Shown here: positions 43,552-52,681 of the stretch, piece by piece | Position numbering within the stretch: position 1 is the first letter of the stretch | How the letters are laid out: every line of letters starts with the position of its first letter | Notes under the pieces: model-generated | What the model was told of the DNA's origin: nothing | What the model saw: the letters and a program-made list of their open reading frames with translations, nothing else | Databases searched by the model: none | Position numbers and translations under genes: made by a program | Source of the DNA: Mycobacterium sp. ENV421 | GTDB taxonomy: Bacteria > Actinomycetota > Actinomycetes > Mycobacteriales > Mycobacteriaceae | Length of the DNA stretch: 64,000 bases | Assembly: GCF_002887815.1 (NCBI RefSeq) | Contig: NZ_PDHO01000009.1 | Location: 124,001-188,000 of the forward strand | Direction: 5' to 3'

Positions 43552-44406
43552 TCACCCGGCCAGGTTGAAGTTGCCCGACTGGCCGTAGACAGCCAGGGAG
43601 ATCATCACGATCTCGACCGCCGCCACCACCATCGACGTGCGCACGGCGCGCCCGACCGCCTCACCCACACCGGCCGGGCCGCCCTTGGCGGTAAAGCCGT
43701 AGTAGGTGTGCACCAGCATGATCACGATGGTCATCGCCACGGATTGCATGAATGACCAGATCACGTCGGTGGGATTGAGGAAGGTGTTGAAATAGTGGTC
43801 GTAGACGCCTGAACCCTGCCCGTAGATGGCCACCGTTCCGGTGCGCGCCGCCAGAAACGCCATCATCACGGCGATGCAGTACAGCGGGACAACGACGATC
43901 ACGCCCGCCAGCACGCGAGTCGACGCCAGGTAGGTGACCGAGCGGATGCCGATCACCTCGAGCGCGTCGATCTCCTCATTGATCCTCATCGCACCCAGCT
44001 GTGCGGTCGCCCCGGCGCCGATCGTGGCGGACAACGCCACAGACACGGTCCCCGGCACGATCAGGCGGACGTTGAAGAAGGCCGACGCAAAACCGGTCAA
44101 CGCCTCGAAACCGACTGAGGACAATTGGTTATAGCCTTGTACGGCGACCAGAGCGCCGGTGGTCATGGTCAGGAATCCGACGATCGCGACGGTGCCGCCC
44201 ACGACCGCGAGGGCACCGGCCCCGAGACCCATCTGGGCGATGAGTCTCAGCAGCTCCTTGTGATAACGGGTGACCGCCTCCGGAGTTGCCGCCAAAGTCG
44301 TGACGTAGAACCGGGTTTGGGCGCCGATTCGCTTCCAGCCCGTGGCGGCGCTCTGCACGCCGCTGAGCAGCTTCGGGTGCAATCCGCTGGGCGTGCTGAC
44401 ACTCAT
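43552..44406 (-). CDS. yrbEB: YrbE/MlaE-type permease B
   Basis: A 284-residue inner-membrane permease with about five or six helices. The MlaE signature appears as MRINEEIDALEVIGI, and GGPAGVGEAVGRAVRTSMV near the C-terminus is conserved in YrbE proteins. It pairs with YrbEA to form the membrane core of the Mce transporter, energised by an MceG-type ATPase that is not encoded here. Confidence 0.93.
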   Translation of the reverse strand: MSVSTPSGLHPKLLSGVQSAATGWKRIGAQTRFYVTTLAATPEAVTRYHKELLRLIAQMGLGAGALAVVGGTVAIVGFLTMTTGALVAVQGYNQLSSVGFEALTGFASAFFNVRLIVPGTVSVALSATIGAGATAQLGAMRINEEIDALEVIGIRSVTYLASTRVLAGVIVVVPLYCIAVMMAFLAARTGTVAIYGQGSGVYDHYFNTFLNPTDVIWSFMQSVAMTIVIMLVHTYYGFTAKGGPAGVGEAVGRAVRTSMVVAAVEIVMISLAVYGQSGNFNLAG

Positions 44407-44416
44407 CGGGACACCC

Positions 44417-45187
44417 TCATCCCACCGTGAACTGGATGCCCACGGCGGTCACGATCACGTTGATCGCGAACAGCACCATGAAGGTGAACACAACGGTCTC
44501 GTTGACCGCGTTGCCGACACCGGCCGGGCCGCCTCCCACCGAGATGCCTTTGTAGCACGCGATCAGGCCGGCGGAGAGGCCGAATAGGGTTGCCTTGGTC
44601 AGCGAGACGATCACGTCACCCATGCCGGTCAACAGGGTCATGCCGGCTGCAAATGCGCCGGGGGAGACGTGCTGGATGTAGACGCAAAAGATGTAGGCGC
44701 CGGTCAGCCCCGCCAGGATCACGGTCGCCGACAACGCGAGCGCAACGGTGGTGGCCGCGAGCACACGTGGAACCACCAGTGCCTGAATCGGATTGATGCC
44801 CATCACCCGCAGCGCGTCGAGCTCCTCCCGGATGGTGCGAGCTCCCAGGTCGGCGCACATGGCAGTGGCGCCCGCACCCGAGACGACCAAAACCGTGACG
44901 ATGGGTCCGATTTGGTTGACCGTGCCGATCGCGGCGCCTGTCCCGGAGAAATCGGTGGCACCGAATTCGCCGAGCAGGATGTTGAAGGTGAATACCAGCA
45001 GCACCGAGTAGGGCAGGGTGAGCATGAGCGCCGGAAGCACGGAAACGCGGGCGACGAACCAGGTCTGCAGCAGGTATTCACGCCAGGCGAACGGGGGCCG
45101 GAACATGGCGACCAAGGTGTCCAGCGACATGGCGATGAACCCGCCGAATGCGCGTACCGGCTTGGTCAGTGGATACGTCGCGGTCAC
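44417..45187 (-). CDS. yrbEA: YrbE/MlaE-type permease A
   Basis: A 256-residue permease, first gene of the operon, from a GTG. Conserved segments include GGFIAMSLDTLVAMFRPPFA, ADLGARTIREELDALRVMGI (the ATPase-coupling loop) and GGGPAGVGNAVNETVV. It is the partner of YrbEB. The promoter of the whole eight-gene operon should lie in the 236 bp upstream. Confidence 0.93.
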   Translation of the reverse strand: MTATYPLTKPVRAFGGFIAMSLDTLVAMFRPPFAWREYLLQTWFVARVSVLPALMLTLPYSVLLVFTFNILLGEFGATDFSGTGAAIGTVNQIGPIVTVLVVSGAGATAMCADLGARTIREELDALRVMGINPIQALVVPRVLAATTVALALSATVILAGLTGAYIFCVYIQHVSPGAFAAGMTLLTGMGDVIVSLTKATLFGLSAGLIACYKGISVGGGPAGVGNAVNETVVFTFMVLFAINVIVTAVGIQFTVG

Positions 45188-45423
45188 GGGTTCCCGCCCG
45201 GTACCGACGGGTTCGTCGGCCCGGGTTCGACCATGACGACCGGCGGCATGGCGGAACGCTATCGTGAGCGTTGCTGCAGCGGCTGCTCCTCAATGGGGGC
45301 GAATTCCTACCCCCAAAGAGTTAGCCGCAGTTGCGGAGCCGTCTCGGGGGCGAATCACGCTGAGCGCCTCAGTCCACCGCACACGGTCGGCGGACCCCGC
45401 TCAGATTTGCTGCGAACCGGGTG
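45188..45423 (-). other. Intergenic region upstream of the mce operon
   Basis: No gene is supported here. TGGGGG (45294-45299) and CCCCCA (45310-45315) form a 6-bp inverted repeat with a 10-nt spacer, a possible regulator site or the terminator stem of the upstream signalling operon (no T-run). No convincing -10 or -35 pair was found for yrbEA. Confidence 0.35.
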
Positions 45424-45876
45424 TCACCGGGCTTGGGAGCCCCCCGGCAGGCGAACCACCTGCACGAAGAATTCGTCGATCTGGCGGACCGCGCTCATGA
45501 ACTGATCGAGGTCGACCGGTTTGGTGACATAGGCGTTGGCGTGCAGCTTGTAGCTGCGCAGGATGTCCTCTTCGGCCGACGAGGTGGTGAGCACGACCAC
45601 CGGGATGGTGCTGAGGTCGTCGTCGGACTTGATTTTCTCCAGCAGCTGACGCCCGTCATATTTGGGTAGGTTCAGGTCGAGCAGGATGAGGTCCGGCCGG
45701 GGGGCATCGGCGAACGGGCCGCGCCGGTACAGATAATCCAGGCCTTCCTCCCCGTCGTGCACCACATGCAGGGTGTTCTTGAGCTTGTTGTGCTCGAACG
45801 CCTCCCGGGTGATCAGTTCGTCTCCGGGGTCGTCCTCGATGAGCAGGACGTCGATGGCGCGAGTGCTGTCGCTCAT
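45424..45876 (-). CDS. Rcp1-like single-domain response regulator
   Basis: A 150-residue receiver domain with no output domain. The acidic pair is in LLIEDDPGDE, the phosphoacceptor is Asp67 in LILLDLNLP, the Thr switch is in VVVLTTSS, and the Lys is in VTKPVD. The Rcp1 family pairs with phytochrome-type and related kinases. Its start overlaps the stop of the histidine kinase (ATGA), which is the probable phosphodonor. Downstream partners are not encoded nearby. Confidence 0.92.
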   Translation of the reverse strand: MSDSTRAIDVLLIEDDPGDELITREAFEHNKLKNTLHVVHDGEEGLDYLYRRGPFADAPRPDLILLDLNLPKYDGRQLLEKIKSDDDLSTIPVVVLTTSSAEEDILRSYKLHANAYVTKPVDLDQFMSAVRQIDEFFVQVVRLPGGSQAR

Positions 45877-47465
45877 GAAGCGGTTCCTTCCAGTTGCAAG
45901 GCTTGTGTTGCTTGTGCGATAGGGGCGGGCAGGGTGAAGCGGAACCGGGTCCCGCCGTCGTAGGCGGTGTCGATCGCGATGGTGCCGCCGTGGTGTTCGA
46001 CGATCTTCTTGACCAGGGCCAGGCCTATTCCGGTGCCCGCGTAGGCATCCCGGCCATGCAGGCGCTGGAAGATCACGAATACTTTGTCGACGAATTCGTC
46101 GGCGATTCCGATTCCATTGTCGGAGAAGGTGAATACCCACTGTCCATCGTCTTCCCCGGTACCGGTTTCGGAGGTGATGGTGATGCGCGGGGCAACGCCG
46201 TCGCGGCGGAACTTCACCGCATTGCTGACCAGGTTCTGCCACAACATGGTCAGCAGTGTCGGGTCGCCCGTCACGGTGGGCAACGGGCCGGAACGGGTGA
46301 TCTCGGCACCGGTTTCCTCGATCGCCGTCGCCACATTGGCGATCGCCGCGTCCAGCACCGTATCAAGGTTCACGTCGACCTGAGTGGAGTGCAGCCGGCC
46401 GACCCGCGAGAACGTCAACAGGTCGTTGATCAGAACCTGCATCCGCTTGGCGCCGTCGACGGCGAAATCGATGTACTGGTGGCCACGTTCGTCGAGCTGG
46501 TCGCCGTAGCGCTTCTCCAGCAGCTGGCAGAACGACGCGACCTTGCGCAGCGGTTCCTGCAGATCGTGCGACGCGACGTAGGCGAACTGCTCAAGCTCGG
46601 CGTTGGAGCGTCGCAGCTCGGCGGCCTGCTCGTCCAGTTGTGCGCGCGCGTCGCTGGACGCCTGGAGTTCTTCGACGATGCGGCGTCGCATGTCCTCGAC
46701 GTCGGCGGCGATCGAACGAATATCCTTGGGGCCCTCCGGAACGATCCGCTCGTCGAAGCTTCCGTTGGTGATCCGCCGGCAGGCTGATGCCAACGCCTCC
46801 ATGGGCCGGGTGACCGCATTGCGAACCAGGATCGTGATCGCCACACCGGTGATCAGGAATGCGGCGATCACGACGGCGGAGGCGCGGTCGCGCCACGCTC
46901 GTGCGGTATCGCGCTCGTGTACCGCTTCGGTGCGAACGGCGGCGAGATGGCTGTTCTGGGCGTCGAAAAGCGCTCGCAGGGAGTCGAATTTCGACTTACC
47001 GGCCTCCGCATTCGTTCTCGTCAACACGCTCGGTGAGCCCGGTGTGACGCTGGCGATCACAGGATCCGCGTACTCATTGCGCCAGGCCGCGGCCGCGTTC
47101 TCGATGGCGTCTAGGTCCGCAAGTAACTCCGGCCGCCCAGCCAGGTCACTCCGAATAGACTGCGCCGCAGCCTGTTCGGTTCGCTGACCGTCGGAGTAGG
47201 GCGCCAGGAATTGCGTGTCGGCGGCGATGACGTAGCCGCGGACCGCTGTCTCCTGATCGCGTAACGCGGCCTGCAGCTGATACGCGGCGACCCGCGCGGG
47301 TTGGATCTCTTCGATCAGCTGCCTGCTCGTCTCATCGGTTCGGTTGAGTAGCACCGCGGCGACCAGTGCGCCGCCGAACACCACGACGCCGAGCGCCAAC
47401 AGCACGACGCTGAGCCAGCCCCGCACCGTCATACCGGACAGCCGGGTGCCTGCGACCTCTTTCAT
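45873..47465 (-). CDS. Membrane sensor histidine kinase (CHASE3-like, HAMP)
   Basis: A 530-residue kinase. A transmembrane helix (about 18-40), an external CHASE3-like helical sensor (QLQAALRDQETAVRGYVIAA) and a second helix (about 196-214) lead into a HAMP domain (VTRPMEALASACRRITNG). A coiled coil, the H-box FAYVASHDLQEPLRKV with His300, and an ATPase domain follow (NLVSNAVKF, FSDNGIGI, GTGIGLALVKKIVEHHGG). It autophosphorylates and passes phosphate to the response regulator overlapping its 3' end. The upstream REC-phosphatase gene overlaps its start by 4 bp. Confidence 0.93.
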   Translation of the reverse strand: MKEVAGTRLSGMTVRGWLSVVLLALGVVVFGGALVAAVLLNRTDETSRQLIEEIQPARVAAYQLQAALRDQETAVRGYVIAADTQFLAPYSDGQRTEQAAAQSIRSDLAGRPELLADLDAIENAAAAWRNEYADPVIASVTPGSPSVLTRTNAEAGKSKFDSLRALFDAQNSHLAAVRTEAVHERDTARAWRDRASAVVIAAFLITGVAITILVRNAVTRPMEALASACRRITNGSFDERIVPEGPKDIRSIAADVEDMRRRIVEELQASSDARAQLDEQAAELRRSNAELEQFAYVASHDLQEPLRKVASFCQLLEKRYGDQLDERGHQYIDFAVDGAKRMQVLINDLLTFSRVGRLHSTQVDVNLDTVLDAAIANVATAIEETGAEITRSGPLPTVTGDPTLLTMLWQNLVSNAVKFRRDGVAPRITITSETGTGEDDGQWVFTFSDNGIGIADEFVDKVFVIFQRLHGRDAYAGTGIGLALVKKIVEHHGGTIAIDTAYDGGTRFRFTLPAPIAQATQALQLEGTAS

Positions 47466-48673
47466 CGGCGGGTCCGCTCAACGCGCAGCACGGCGATGTC
47501 GTCGGTCATGCCCCCGTGCGATGCGGCGCGTGCTTCGGCGCCTTCGATGAGACCCGCCACGAATTCGGGGCCGGGAAGGTCCGCGATCGAGCGGGCGAGT
47601 TCGAGCAGACCCTCTTCACCGAGTCGCTTCTCGCCGATACCCGAATGCCCCTCGAACAGGCCATCGGTGAGCAGTACCAGCCCGTGGCCGTCGGGCAGTT
47701 CCAATTCGTTCAGCGGCCACTGCTGTGCGCCCAGACCCAGAGCTGGTCCGGCCGGCGGTTCGATCCATTCGACGGTGCCCGGCCCGTGCAGCAGCATTCC
47801 CGGGTGACCGGCGCGGACGGCGGTGAAGCCTCGCGAGTCGGGCCACATCGCGATGCTGAGCACAGTCGCGAAGATCCCGGTGCCGGCGCGCTCGGCGCGC
47901 AGGACCTGCTCGAGGCGGCGCATCCGGTCATTGCCGCGGAGGCCCGCGAACGTCAATGCCCGCCAGGCGATGCGCAGGGCCGCACCCAGCGCAGCTTCGT
48001 CGGGGCCGTGGCCTGCCACGTCGCCGACCATGACGTGCACGGTCCCGTCCGGGGTCTGCACCATGTCGTAGAAGTCGCCACCCAGCAGCGCGTTCTCCCG
48101 GCTGGGCCGGTACTGCATGACGATCTCGACGCCCGGGTCGTCGTCGAGCAGTGGCAGCGGCAGTAATGCGCGCTCCAGACGGGCGTTCTCCTGGGCGCGC
48201 ATCTGGCTGGTGTGCAGGTCGACGGCGGTCAGCTCGGTGCGCTTGCGTTCGATGGCGTACAGCACCGACCGGTGCAGAGTCTCAGGTTCGACGTGGCCCT
48301 TGACGAGGTAGTCCTGGGCGCCGGACGCCATCGCCGACATGCCGAAGTGCTGGTCGTTGAGGCCGGTGAGCACGACGATCGGCAGCGCCGCGTCCAGCTT
48401 GGCCACCCGGTCCACGGCGGCCACACCATTGGCGTCGGGCAGGTTGAGATCCAGCAGGACGCAATCGGGGCGATGGACGGCCAGCTTCTCCTGGGCGATC
48501 GCCATCGATGCGGCCCACTCCACGCTGATATCGGCGCCGGCTTCGGAGATCAGTTCCTCGACCAGGATGGCGTCGCCCTCGTCGTCCTCGATCAGCAGCA
48601 ACGAAATCGGTCGCTTTGTGGCACCGGCAAAACCGGCAGGATTCAGCACCTGTGGGTCATAGGGTGCGCGCAT
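47462..48673 (-). CDS. Response regulator with PP2C (SpoIIE-type) phosphatase domain
   Basis: A 403-residue protein. The N-terminal receiver (about 20-140) has LLLIEDDEGD, the phosphoacceptor in CVLLDLNLPDANG and VVLTGLND. A linker helix joins a PP2C/SpoIIE serine phosphatase (LLGGDFYDMVQT, MVGDVAGHGPDEA, VRAGHPGMLL, LLTDGLFEG, GGMTDDIAVLRV), all metal-binding Asp/Gly motifs intact. Such proteins dephosphorylate anti-anti-sigma factors in partner-switching stress pathways. It heads the operon with the kinase and the single-domain regulator. Confidence 0.93.
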   Translation of the reverse strand: MRAPYDPQVLNPAGFAGATKRPISLLLIEDDEGDAILVEELISEAGADISVEWAASMAIAQEKLAVHRPDCVLLDLNLPDANGVAAVDRVAKLDAALPIVVLTGLNDQHFGMSAMASGAQDYLVKGHVEPETLHRSVLYAIERKRTELTAVDLHTSQMRAQENARLERALLPLPLLDDDPGVEIVMQYRPSRENALLGGDFYDMVQTPDGTVHVMVGDVAGHGPDEAALGAALRIAWRALTFAGLRGNDRMRRLEQVLRAERAGTGIFATVLSIAMWPDSRGFTAVRAGHPGMLLHGPGTVEWIEPPAGPALGLGAQQWPLNELELPDGHGLVLLTDGLFEGHSGIGEKRLGEEGLLELARSIADLPGPEFVAGLIEGAEARAASHGGMTDDIAVLRVERTRR

Positions 48674-48792
48674 GAAAGATCAGATCCTTAAGTTCAGATC
48701 GGCCGCGCTTTGACCTAGGTAATCGTTAGACAACATATCGACCCTACCGGCTGACTCCCGTCGTACCCAAGCCTGGTAGGACGCGACGCAGG

Positions 48793-49299
48793 TCAACGGC
48801 GTGCCGAGCCGGTCAGCGATTGGCCGTGAGCGCCCTGCAGCAGGCAAATTACCGTGCTGGGATAAGGATTGTCCGACGTCCGGTCCTGCTCGGAGTCGAT
48901 CAGGTAGCTGGTGGTGTACGGCCCTGCCGCGGCAGCGGCGCCGGTGTAGCGCTCAAAGCCGGTCGCGCAATCGCGGGTGGCGACATCGTCGAGGGCGGCG
49001 TTCACCGGGATCGGCACACGCAGGTACGTCTCGGCGAGATGGGGTTGGCCACAGTCGACGACGGTGACCTGGACGATGGCGGGATCGGCGGGCGGCGGGT
49101 CGGCCAGACAGTCACCGGCCTTGAGGTCCACCCACTTCACTGCCCGGGCTTGCGCCGCCGGTTCGGCCGGCTGGGCGGCATGCGTCGAGGTGGGCAGGGT
49201 CGTCGTGGTGGGCGCTGAGGGGATGTTGGCCCGTCCAGCGCAGCCGGCGGCCGCGGTGATCGCAACGCCGATCACCATGCCCCACGCCCTGCTGCGCAT
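48793..49299 (-). CDS. Putative lipoprotein with septum-formation-like domain
   Basis: A 168-residue precursor. The signal ends in the lipobox AAAGCAGR (Cys near residue 20). A Thr/Pro/Ala linker is followed by a domain with the pattern WVDLKAGDCLADPP, VVDCGQPHLAETYLRV and CATGFERYTG, which matches the small Cys-rich 'septum formation' family (Cys pairs, GDC and CxxPHxxE). The ATG at 49299 is preceded by an in-frame GTG at 49302. Function unknown. Confidence 0.8.
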   Translation of the reverse strand: MRSRAWGMVIGVAITAAAGCAGRANIPSAPTTTTLPTSTHAAQPAEPAAQARAVKWVDLKAGDCLADPPPADPAIVQVTVVDCGQPHLAETYLRVPIPVNAALDDVATRDCATGFERYTGAAAAAGPYTTSYLIDSEQDRTSDNPYPSTVICLLQGAHGQSLTGSARR

Positions 49300-49346
49300 C
49301 ACCCACTGTTTACCGCAGCGCGCCCGGCGGGTACCGGCTTTGCATC

Positions 49347-49724
49347 ATGACAATCACCAAGTTGACCGCCAAGGCGGCGCTGGCGAGCGTCGCGTTCGCC
49401 GTGACGTTGATGGCGGGAGCGGGCTTTGCCGCGGCCGCCCCACCAGGGCCTCCGGGCCCACCCGGGCCACCGGGCCCGCCCGTACCGGCGCCCTGGGGTC
49501 CACCAGGCCCTGGTGTGAACGCCGGTCCGCCGGGCAACCCGTTGCCACCGGGCCAGGGTTACCAGCCCCCGCCGGGACACCGCGGCGATTACGACAATGT
49601 CGTGCCCGTCTGGGCTCCGCCTGCGCCGCCACCCCCGCCGTGGGCGCCGTGGCTGCCGGTGGTCTGGAACGCGGATCTCCCGGCCTGGGGCGTGTGGTGG
49701 AACGGCGGCTTCATCGCGCTGTAG
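49347..49724 (+). CDS. Secreted proline-rich protein with collagen-like PPG repeats
   Basis: A 125-residue precursor. A signal peptide with A-rich cleavage near GFAAAAPP is followed by several GPPGPP repeats and a Pro-rich region (WAPPAPPPPPWAPW). It ends in a short Trp-rich part (WNADLPAWGVWWNGG). Mycobacteria encode several such exported Pro/Trp proteins of unknown role. It is divergent from the lipoprotein at 48793, 47 bp apart. Confidence 0.8.
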   Translation: MTITKLTAKAALASVAFAVTLMAGAGFAAAAPPGPPGPPGPPGPPVPAPWGPPGPGVNAGPPGNPLPPGQGYQPPPGHRGDYDNVVPVWAPPAPPPPPWAPWLPVVWNADLPAWGVWWNGGFIAL

Positions 49725-49729
49725 CGGAT

Positions 49730-49927
49730 CTAGAAACTGCTCTCACGACCCCGCACGAATGCGGCCAGCGCGGGGTCGTCGGAGGTGAATCGGTCGACCT
49801 CTTCGCCGCCGTCGCACCGGTACAGCGCCACCGTCACCGAATGAGCGTGACGGTCGATCACTGCCCAGTGTGCACCGGCGTCCTCCCACCGCTGTAGGAC
49901 CGCCACCGGGTCGTCGCAGTCACTCAT
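49730..49927 (-). CDS. Small conserved-style hypothetical protein
   Basis: A 65-residue acidic soluble protein starting MSDCDDPVAVLQRWEDAGAH. It has a WxVxDRHxxSVTVALYRCDGGEE beta-hairpin character and a C-terminal FVRGRESSF. I do not recognise the family. It is divergent from the LLM oxidoreductase, with 33 bp between. Its stop is 5 bp from the convergent proline-rich gene. The longer upstream frame (to 50638) lies antisense to the oxidoreductase and is rejected. Confidence 0.7.
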   Translation of the reverse strand: MSDCDDPVAVLQRWEDAGAHWAVIDRHAHSVTVALYRCDGGEEVDRFTSDDPALAAFVRGRESSF

Positions 49928-49960
49928 GGCCACCATCATGGCTCGTGGGAGGATGCACGG

Positions 49961-50815
49961 ATGCGACTCGGGTTGCACGCCCTGGGTATCGGCGCAGGCG
50001 CCGAGCCCGAGGTGATCCGAGCGGTGGCCGCAGCGGCCGAGCGCCATGGATTCGCGACTCTGTGGGCCGGCGAGCATGTCGTGATGGTCGACAAGTCGGA
50101 CTCGGAGTATCCGTACTCCGACGACGGCAAGATCGCTGTGCCCGCCGACGCGGACTGGATCGACCCGATGATCGGATTGGCCTTCGCCGCGTCGGCCACG
50201 ACGACAATCGGGCTCTGCACCGGCGTCCTGTTGTTGCCCGAGCACAATCCGGTGATCGTGGCCAAACAGGCGGCCAGCCTGGACAAGATCAGCGGCGGCC
50301 GATTCTCGCTCGGCATCGGAATCGGTTGGTCGCGTGAGGAATTCGATGCTCTCGGAGTTCCCTTCGAACGGCGCGCCGCCCGCACCGCCGACTATGTTGC
50401 TGCCATGCGCACTATCTGGCGCGACGATATTGCTTCGTACGCAGGAGAATTCGTCGACTTCGACGCGATCAGGGTGAACCCGAAACCGCGACAGCGGCGC
50501 ATCCCGGTCCTGTGCGGCGGCAACAGTGATGCTGCGCTGCGCAGGGTCGCACGGTGGGCGGACGGCTGGTACGGCTTCAATCTTCACCCCGACGACGTCG
50601 CGGCCCGGGTGTCGATGCTGCGTGAGATGTGTGGGCACGCCGGGCGTGACCCTGGTGAGCTGCGACTGGCGGTAGCGCTGCGCGATTCGAGGCCGTCAGA
50701 CGTCGGGCGTCTGGCAGAGTTGGGTGTCGACGAGCTGGTTCTGGTCGCCTCGCCGCCGCAGGATCCGGCTGCCGTCGCCGACTGGGTGGCTGACCTAGCC
50801 GCGGATTGGCAGTGA
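49961..50815 (+). CDS. LLM-class F420-dependent oxidoreductase
   Basis: A 284-residue (beta/alpha)8 barrel enzyme of the luciferase-like monooxygenase superfamily. Typical family pieces are GFATLWAGEHVV, TTIGLCTGVLLLPEHNPV (cofactor-binding loop), LDKISGGRFSLGIGIGW and PVLCGGNSDAALRRVARWADGW. In mycobacteria this subclass usually uses F420. The substrate is unknown. An SD-like GGGAGG precedes the ATG by 8 bp. By gene neighbourhood it resembles Rv3072c near the pgmA/crcB block. The membrane protein gene follows 9 bp later. Confidence 0.88.
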   Translation: MRLGLHALGIGAGAEPEVIRAVAAAAERHGFATLWAGEHVVMVDKSDSEYPYSDDGKIAVPADADWIDPMIGLAFAASATTTIGLCTGVLLLPEHNPVIVAKQAASLDKISGGRFSLGIGIGWSREEFDALGVPFERRAARTADYVAAMRTIWRDDIASYAGEFVDFDAIRVNPKPRQRRIPVLCGGNSDAALRRVARWADGWYGFNLHPDDVAARVSMLREMCGHAGRDPGELRLAVALRDSRPSDVGRLAELGVDELVLVASPPQDPAAVADWVADLAADWQ

Positions 50816-50824
50816 GGGAGCGCG

Positions 50825-51259
50825 GTGAATCACTGGACTGCAGTCGCGGTTGCGGCGGTGTTCGTCTGGCTGGGGATGGTGCTCGCCATTTCATTCCTCG
50901 AGGCGCCGCTGAAATTCCGGGCCCCCGGCGTCACGATTCCGCTCGGCCTGGGTATCGGCCGGCTTGTGTTTCGGGCTCTCAACATCTGCGAAGCGGTGCT
51001 GGCGGTGGTCGTCGCCGTCGCGTTGGTGGTCGGTAGCCCCGGTCCGGGTGTCGTCGTGGGGGTGCTGGTGGCCGCCTCAGCGTTGGTCATTCAAGTGGCC
51101 GGCGTGCGTCCCGCGCTGACGCGGCGCTCGGATGCCGTCCTGGCCGACGCCGGCCAGGCCGAGAGCGGACGGTCGCGCGCGCACTACGTCTATGTCGTGT
51201 TGGAAGTCGTCAAGGTGGCGGCGCTGCTGTCCAGTGGCGTTCTGCTGCTCAACTTTTGA
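50825..51259 (+). CDS. Small four-helix membrane protein
   Basis: A 144-residue protein with about four hydrophobic helices (residues 5-25, 41-65, 70-90, 120-142) and a conserved-looking short motif FLEAPLKFRAPG after helix 1. It resembles DUF4149-like small membrane proteins but I do not claim that. It starts 9 bp after the oxidoreductase and 23 bp before the cupin gene, so the three are probably one operon. Confidence 0.7.
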   Translation: MNHWTAVAVAAVFVWLGMVLAISFLEAPLKFRAPGVTIPLGLGIGRLVFRALNICEAVLAVVVAVALVVGSPGPGVVVGVLVAASALVIQVAGVRPALTRRSDAVLADAGQAESGRSRAHYVYVVLEVVKVAALLSSGVLLLNF

Positions 51260-51282
51260 TAGAGGAAGCTGATGGAGGAATC

Positions 51283-51615
51283 ATGGAATCGATCTCGCTG
51301 AACCAGCTCGCCGACGAACAGCTCACCGCGGCCCGCTCGTCGAACAGCGGCCGGGCCGCGCACACCGTGCACGGCGGCCACGATCACCAGCTGCGGCAGA
51401 CGCTGATCGCCCTGGCCAGTGGCCATCAACTCAGTGAGCACCACACGCCGGGCGAGACGACGTTGCAGGTGCTTCGCGGCCATGTCCGGCTGGCCACCCC
51501 CGACGACGCCTGGGAAGGCCAGGCAGGTGACCTGCTGGTGGTCCCGCGGGATCGGCACGGCTTGCAGGCCCTCGACGACTCGGTGATCCTGCTGACGGTG
51601 CTGGCCGACAGCTGA
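51283..51615 (+). CDS. Cupin-domain protein
   Basis: A 110-residue single cupin. Motif 1 resembles GHQLSEHHTPGETTLQVLRG with two His and a Glu that would bind metal, and motif 2 is AGDLLVVPRDRHGLQAL with a third His. It is preceded by GGAGGAA at proper spacing. Function could be dioxygenase-like or regulatory. It is the last gene of an apparent operon with the oxidoreductase and membrane protein; its stop is 4 bp from the convergent DUF190 gene. Confidence 0.82.
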   Translation: MESISLNQLADEQLTAARSSNSGRAAHTVHGGHDHQLRQTLIALASGHQLSEHHTPGETTLQVLRGHVRLATPDDAWEGQAGDLLVVPRDRHGLQALDDSVILLTVLADS

Positions 51616-51619
51616 GTGG

Positions 51620-52681
51620 TCAGTACCGGTAGTCGGCCAGATCGGTGGCGCCCTGGCGGATGTCGCCGTCGAGCAGCAACAGTGCCGGAACCATCTCGGA
51701 GGTGACCAATCCGTGGCGGCCGGTCACGTCGTCGATGAGGTCGAAGCATTGGGCGATGACCTCCGGGGTGTCGACGACGATGGTGGTCACCGGCACCTGG
51801 CGGCCGTACTGAATCAGCTTGTCGCCGTGGGGTTTATGGTCTCCGTGGAAGCCCCAGATGCCGCGTAGGACGGTGGCGCCGGCCGCGGTGTTGGATTCCC
51901 ACAGCCGTCGCACCAGTTCCCGGTGGACGGGGACGCCGTCGTGATGGGTGGATGCGTCGGTGTGGATCGTCAGCTTCTGGCGTAGTTCGCGGCCGTGCGC
52001 GTCCACGGCAGGCAGAGCCGGCGGACGGGCCAGCAGCTGGCCGTCGCGTTTGAGGATCTGTACGCGTTCCACCGTCACCAGCGGCTGATCCATCAGTCCT
52101 TCGAGTTCGGGCAGAGCGCGCCGCGCCTGTTCAGCGGTGCCGATCGCGACGATCATGATCGGCACGTCGGTGTTGCCGCTGAAAAAGCGGGCGCGGCGCC
52201 GCCGGCCGTCCGCGGTGCCGTCCACGCCGAGGAACACCGTCGCGCCGGCGAAACGGTGGCGGTGCAGCAGATCGCACACCGCGTAGAAGGCGGCCGCGCC
52301 GTTGATCCGGCGCCGTCGGCCGACGTAGATCGTGAGCTTGACCCCGTCGTCTCCGTCGGGCAGCTCACCGCTATAGAGCCGGGCCCGCTCCAGGGTGATC
52401 AAGCCGCGCTTGGTCATGGCGATGACATCGTCGATCAGCCCGCCGATGGTCTCCGCGGTGTCAACGGCGGCCACCGCGATCGGCGGATCCTCGGACAGCG
52501 TCAGGGATTGGTCGCTGCGGATCACGTGCCGCGGGCCGAAGCTGGCGATGCCGCGCAGCATCACGCTTTCGGCGACCTGGCGGTGCGCGTACAGGTCGAG
52601 CATCGCCTCGGCCAGGAAGCGGGAACCGGCACGCTGGCGCTCGCCGAAGAACGCAGTCAGCTTGAGATAGGTGTCGTTCAC
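51620..52681 (-). CDS. Tandem DUF190 protein
   Basis: A 353-residue cytosolic protein made of repeated DUF190-type units: the first begins LKLTAFFGERQRAG with VMLRGIASFGPRHVI, a middle repeat reads KLTIYVGRRRRING with GATVFLGVDGTA, and a third-like unit reads KLTIHTDASTHHDG with GATVLRGIWGFHGDH. DUF190 is related to PII-like signalling folds and commonly sits next to crcB. It starts at the GTG that overlaps the adjacent crcB stop (GTGA). It may modulate or sense for the fluoride channel. Confidence 0.85.
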   Translation of the reverse strand: MNDTYLKLTAFFGERQRAGSRFLAEAMLDLYAHRQVAESVMLRGIASFGPRHVIRSDQSLTLSEDPPIAVAAVDTAETIGGLIDDVIAMTKRGLITLERARLYSGELPDGDDGVKLTIYVGRRRRINGAAAFYAVCDLLHRHRFAGATVFLGVDGTADGRRRRARFFSGNTDVPIMIVAIGTAEQARRALPELEGLMDQPLVTVERVQILKRDGQLLARPPALPAVDAHGRELRQKLTIHTDASTHHDGVPVHRELVRRLWESNTAAGATVLRGIWGFHGDHKPHGDKLIQYGRQVPVTTIVVDTPEVIAQCFDLIDDVTGRHGLVTSEMVPALLLLDGDIRQGATDLADYRY

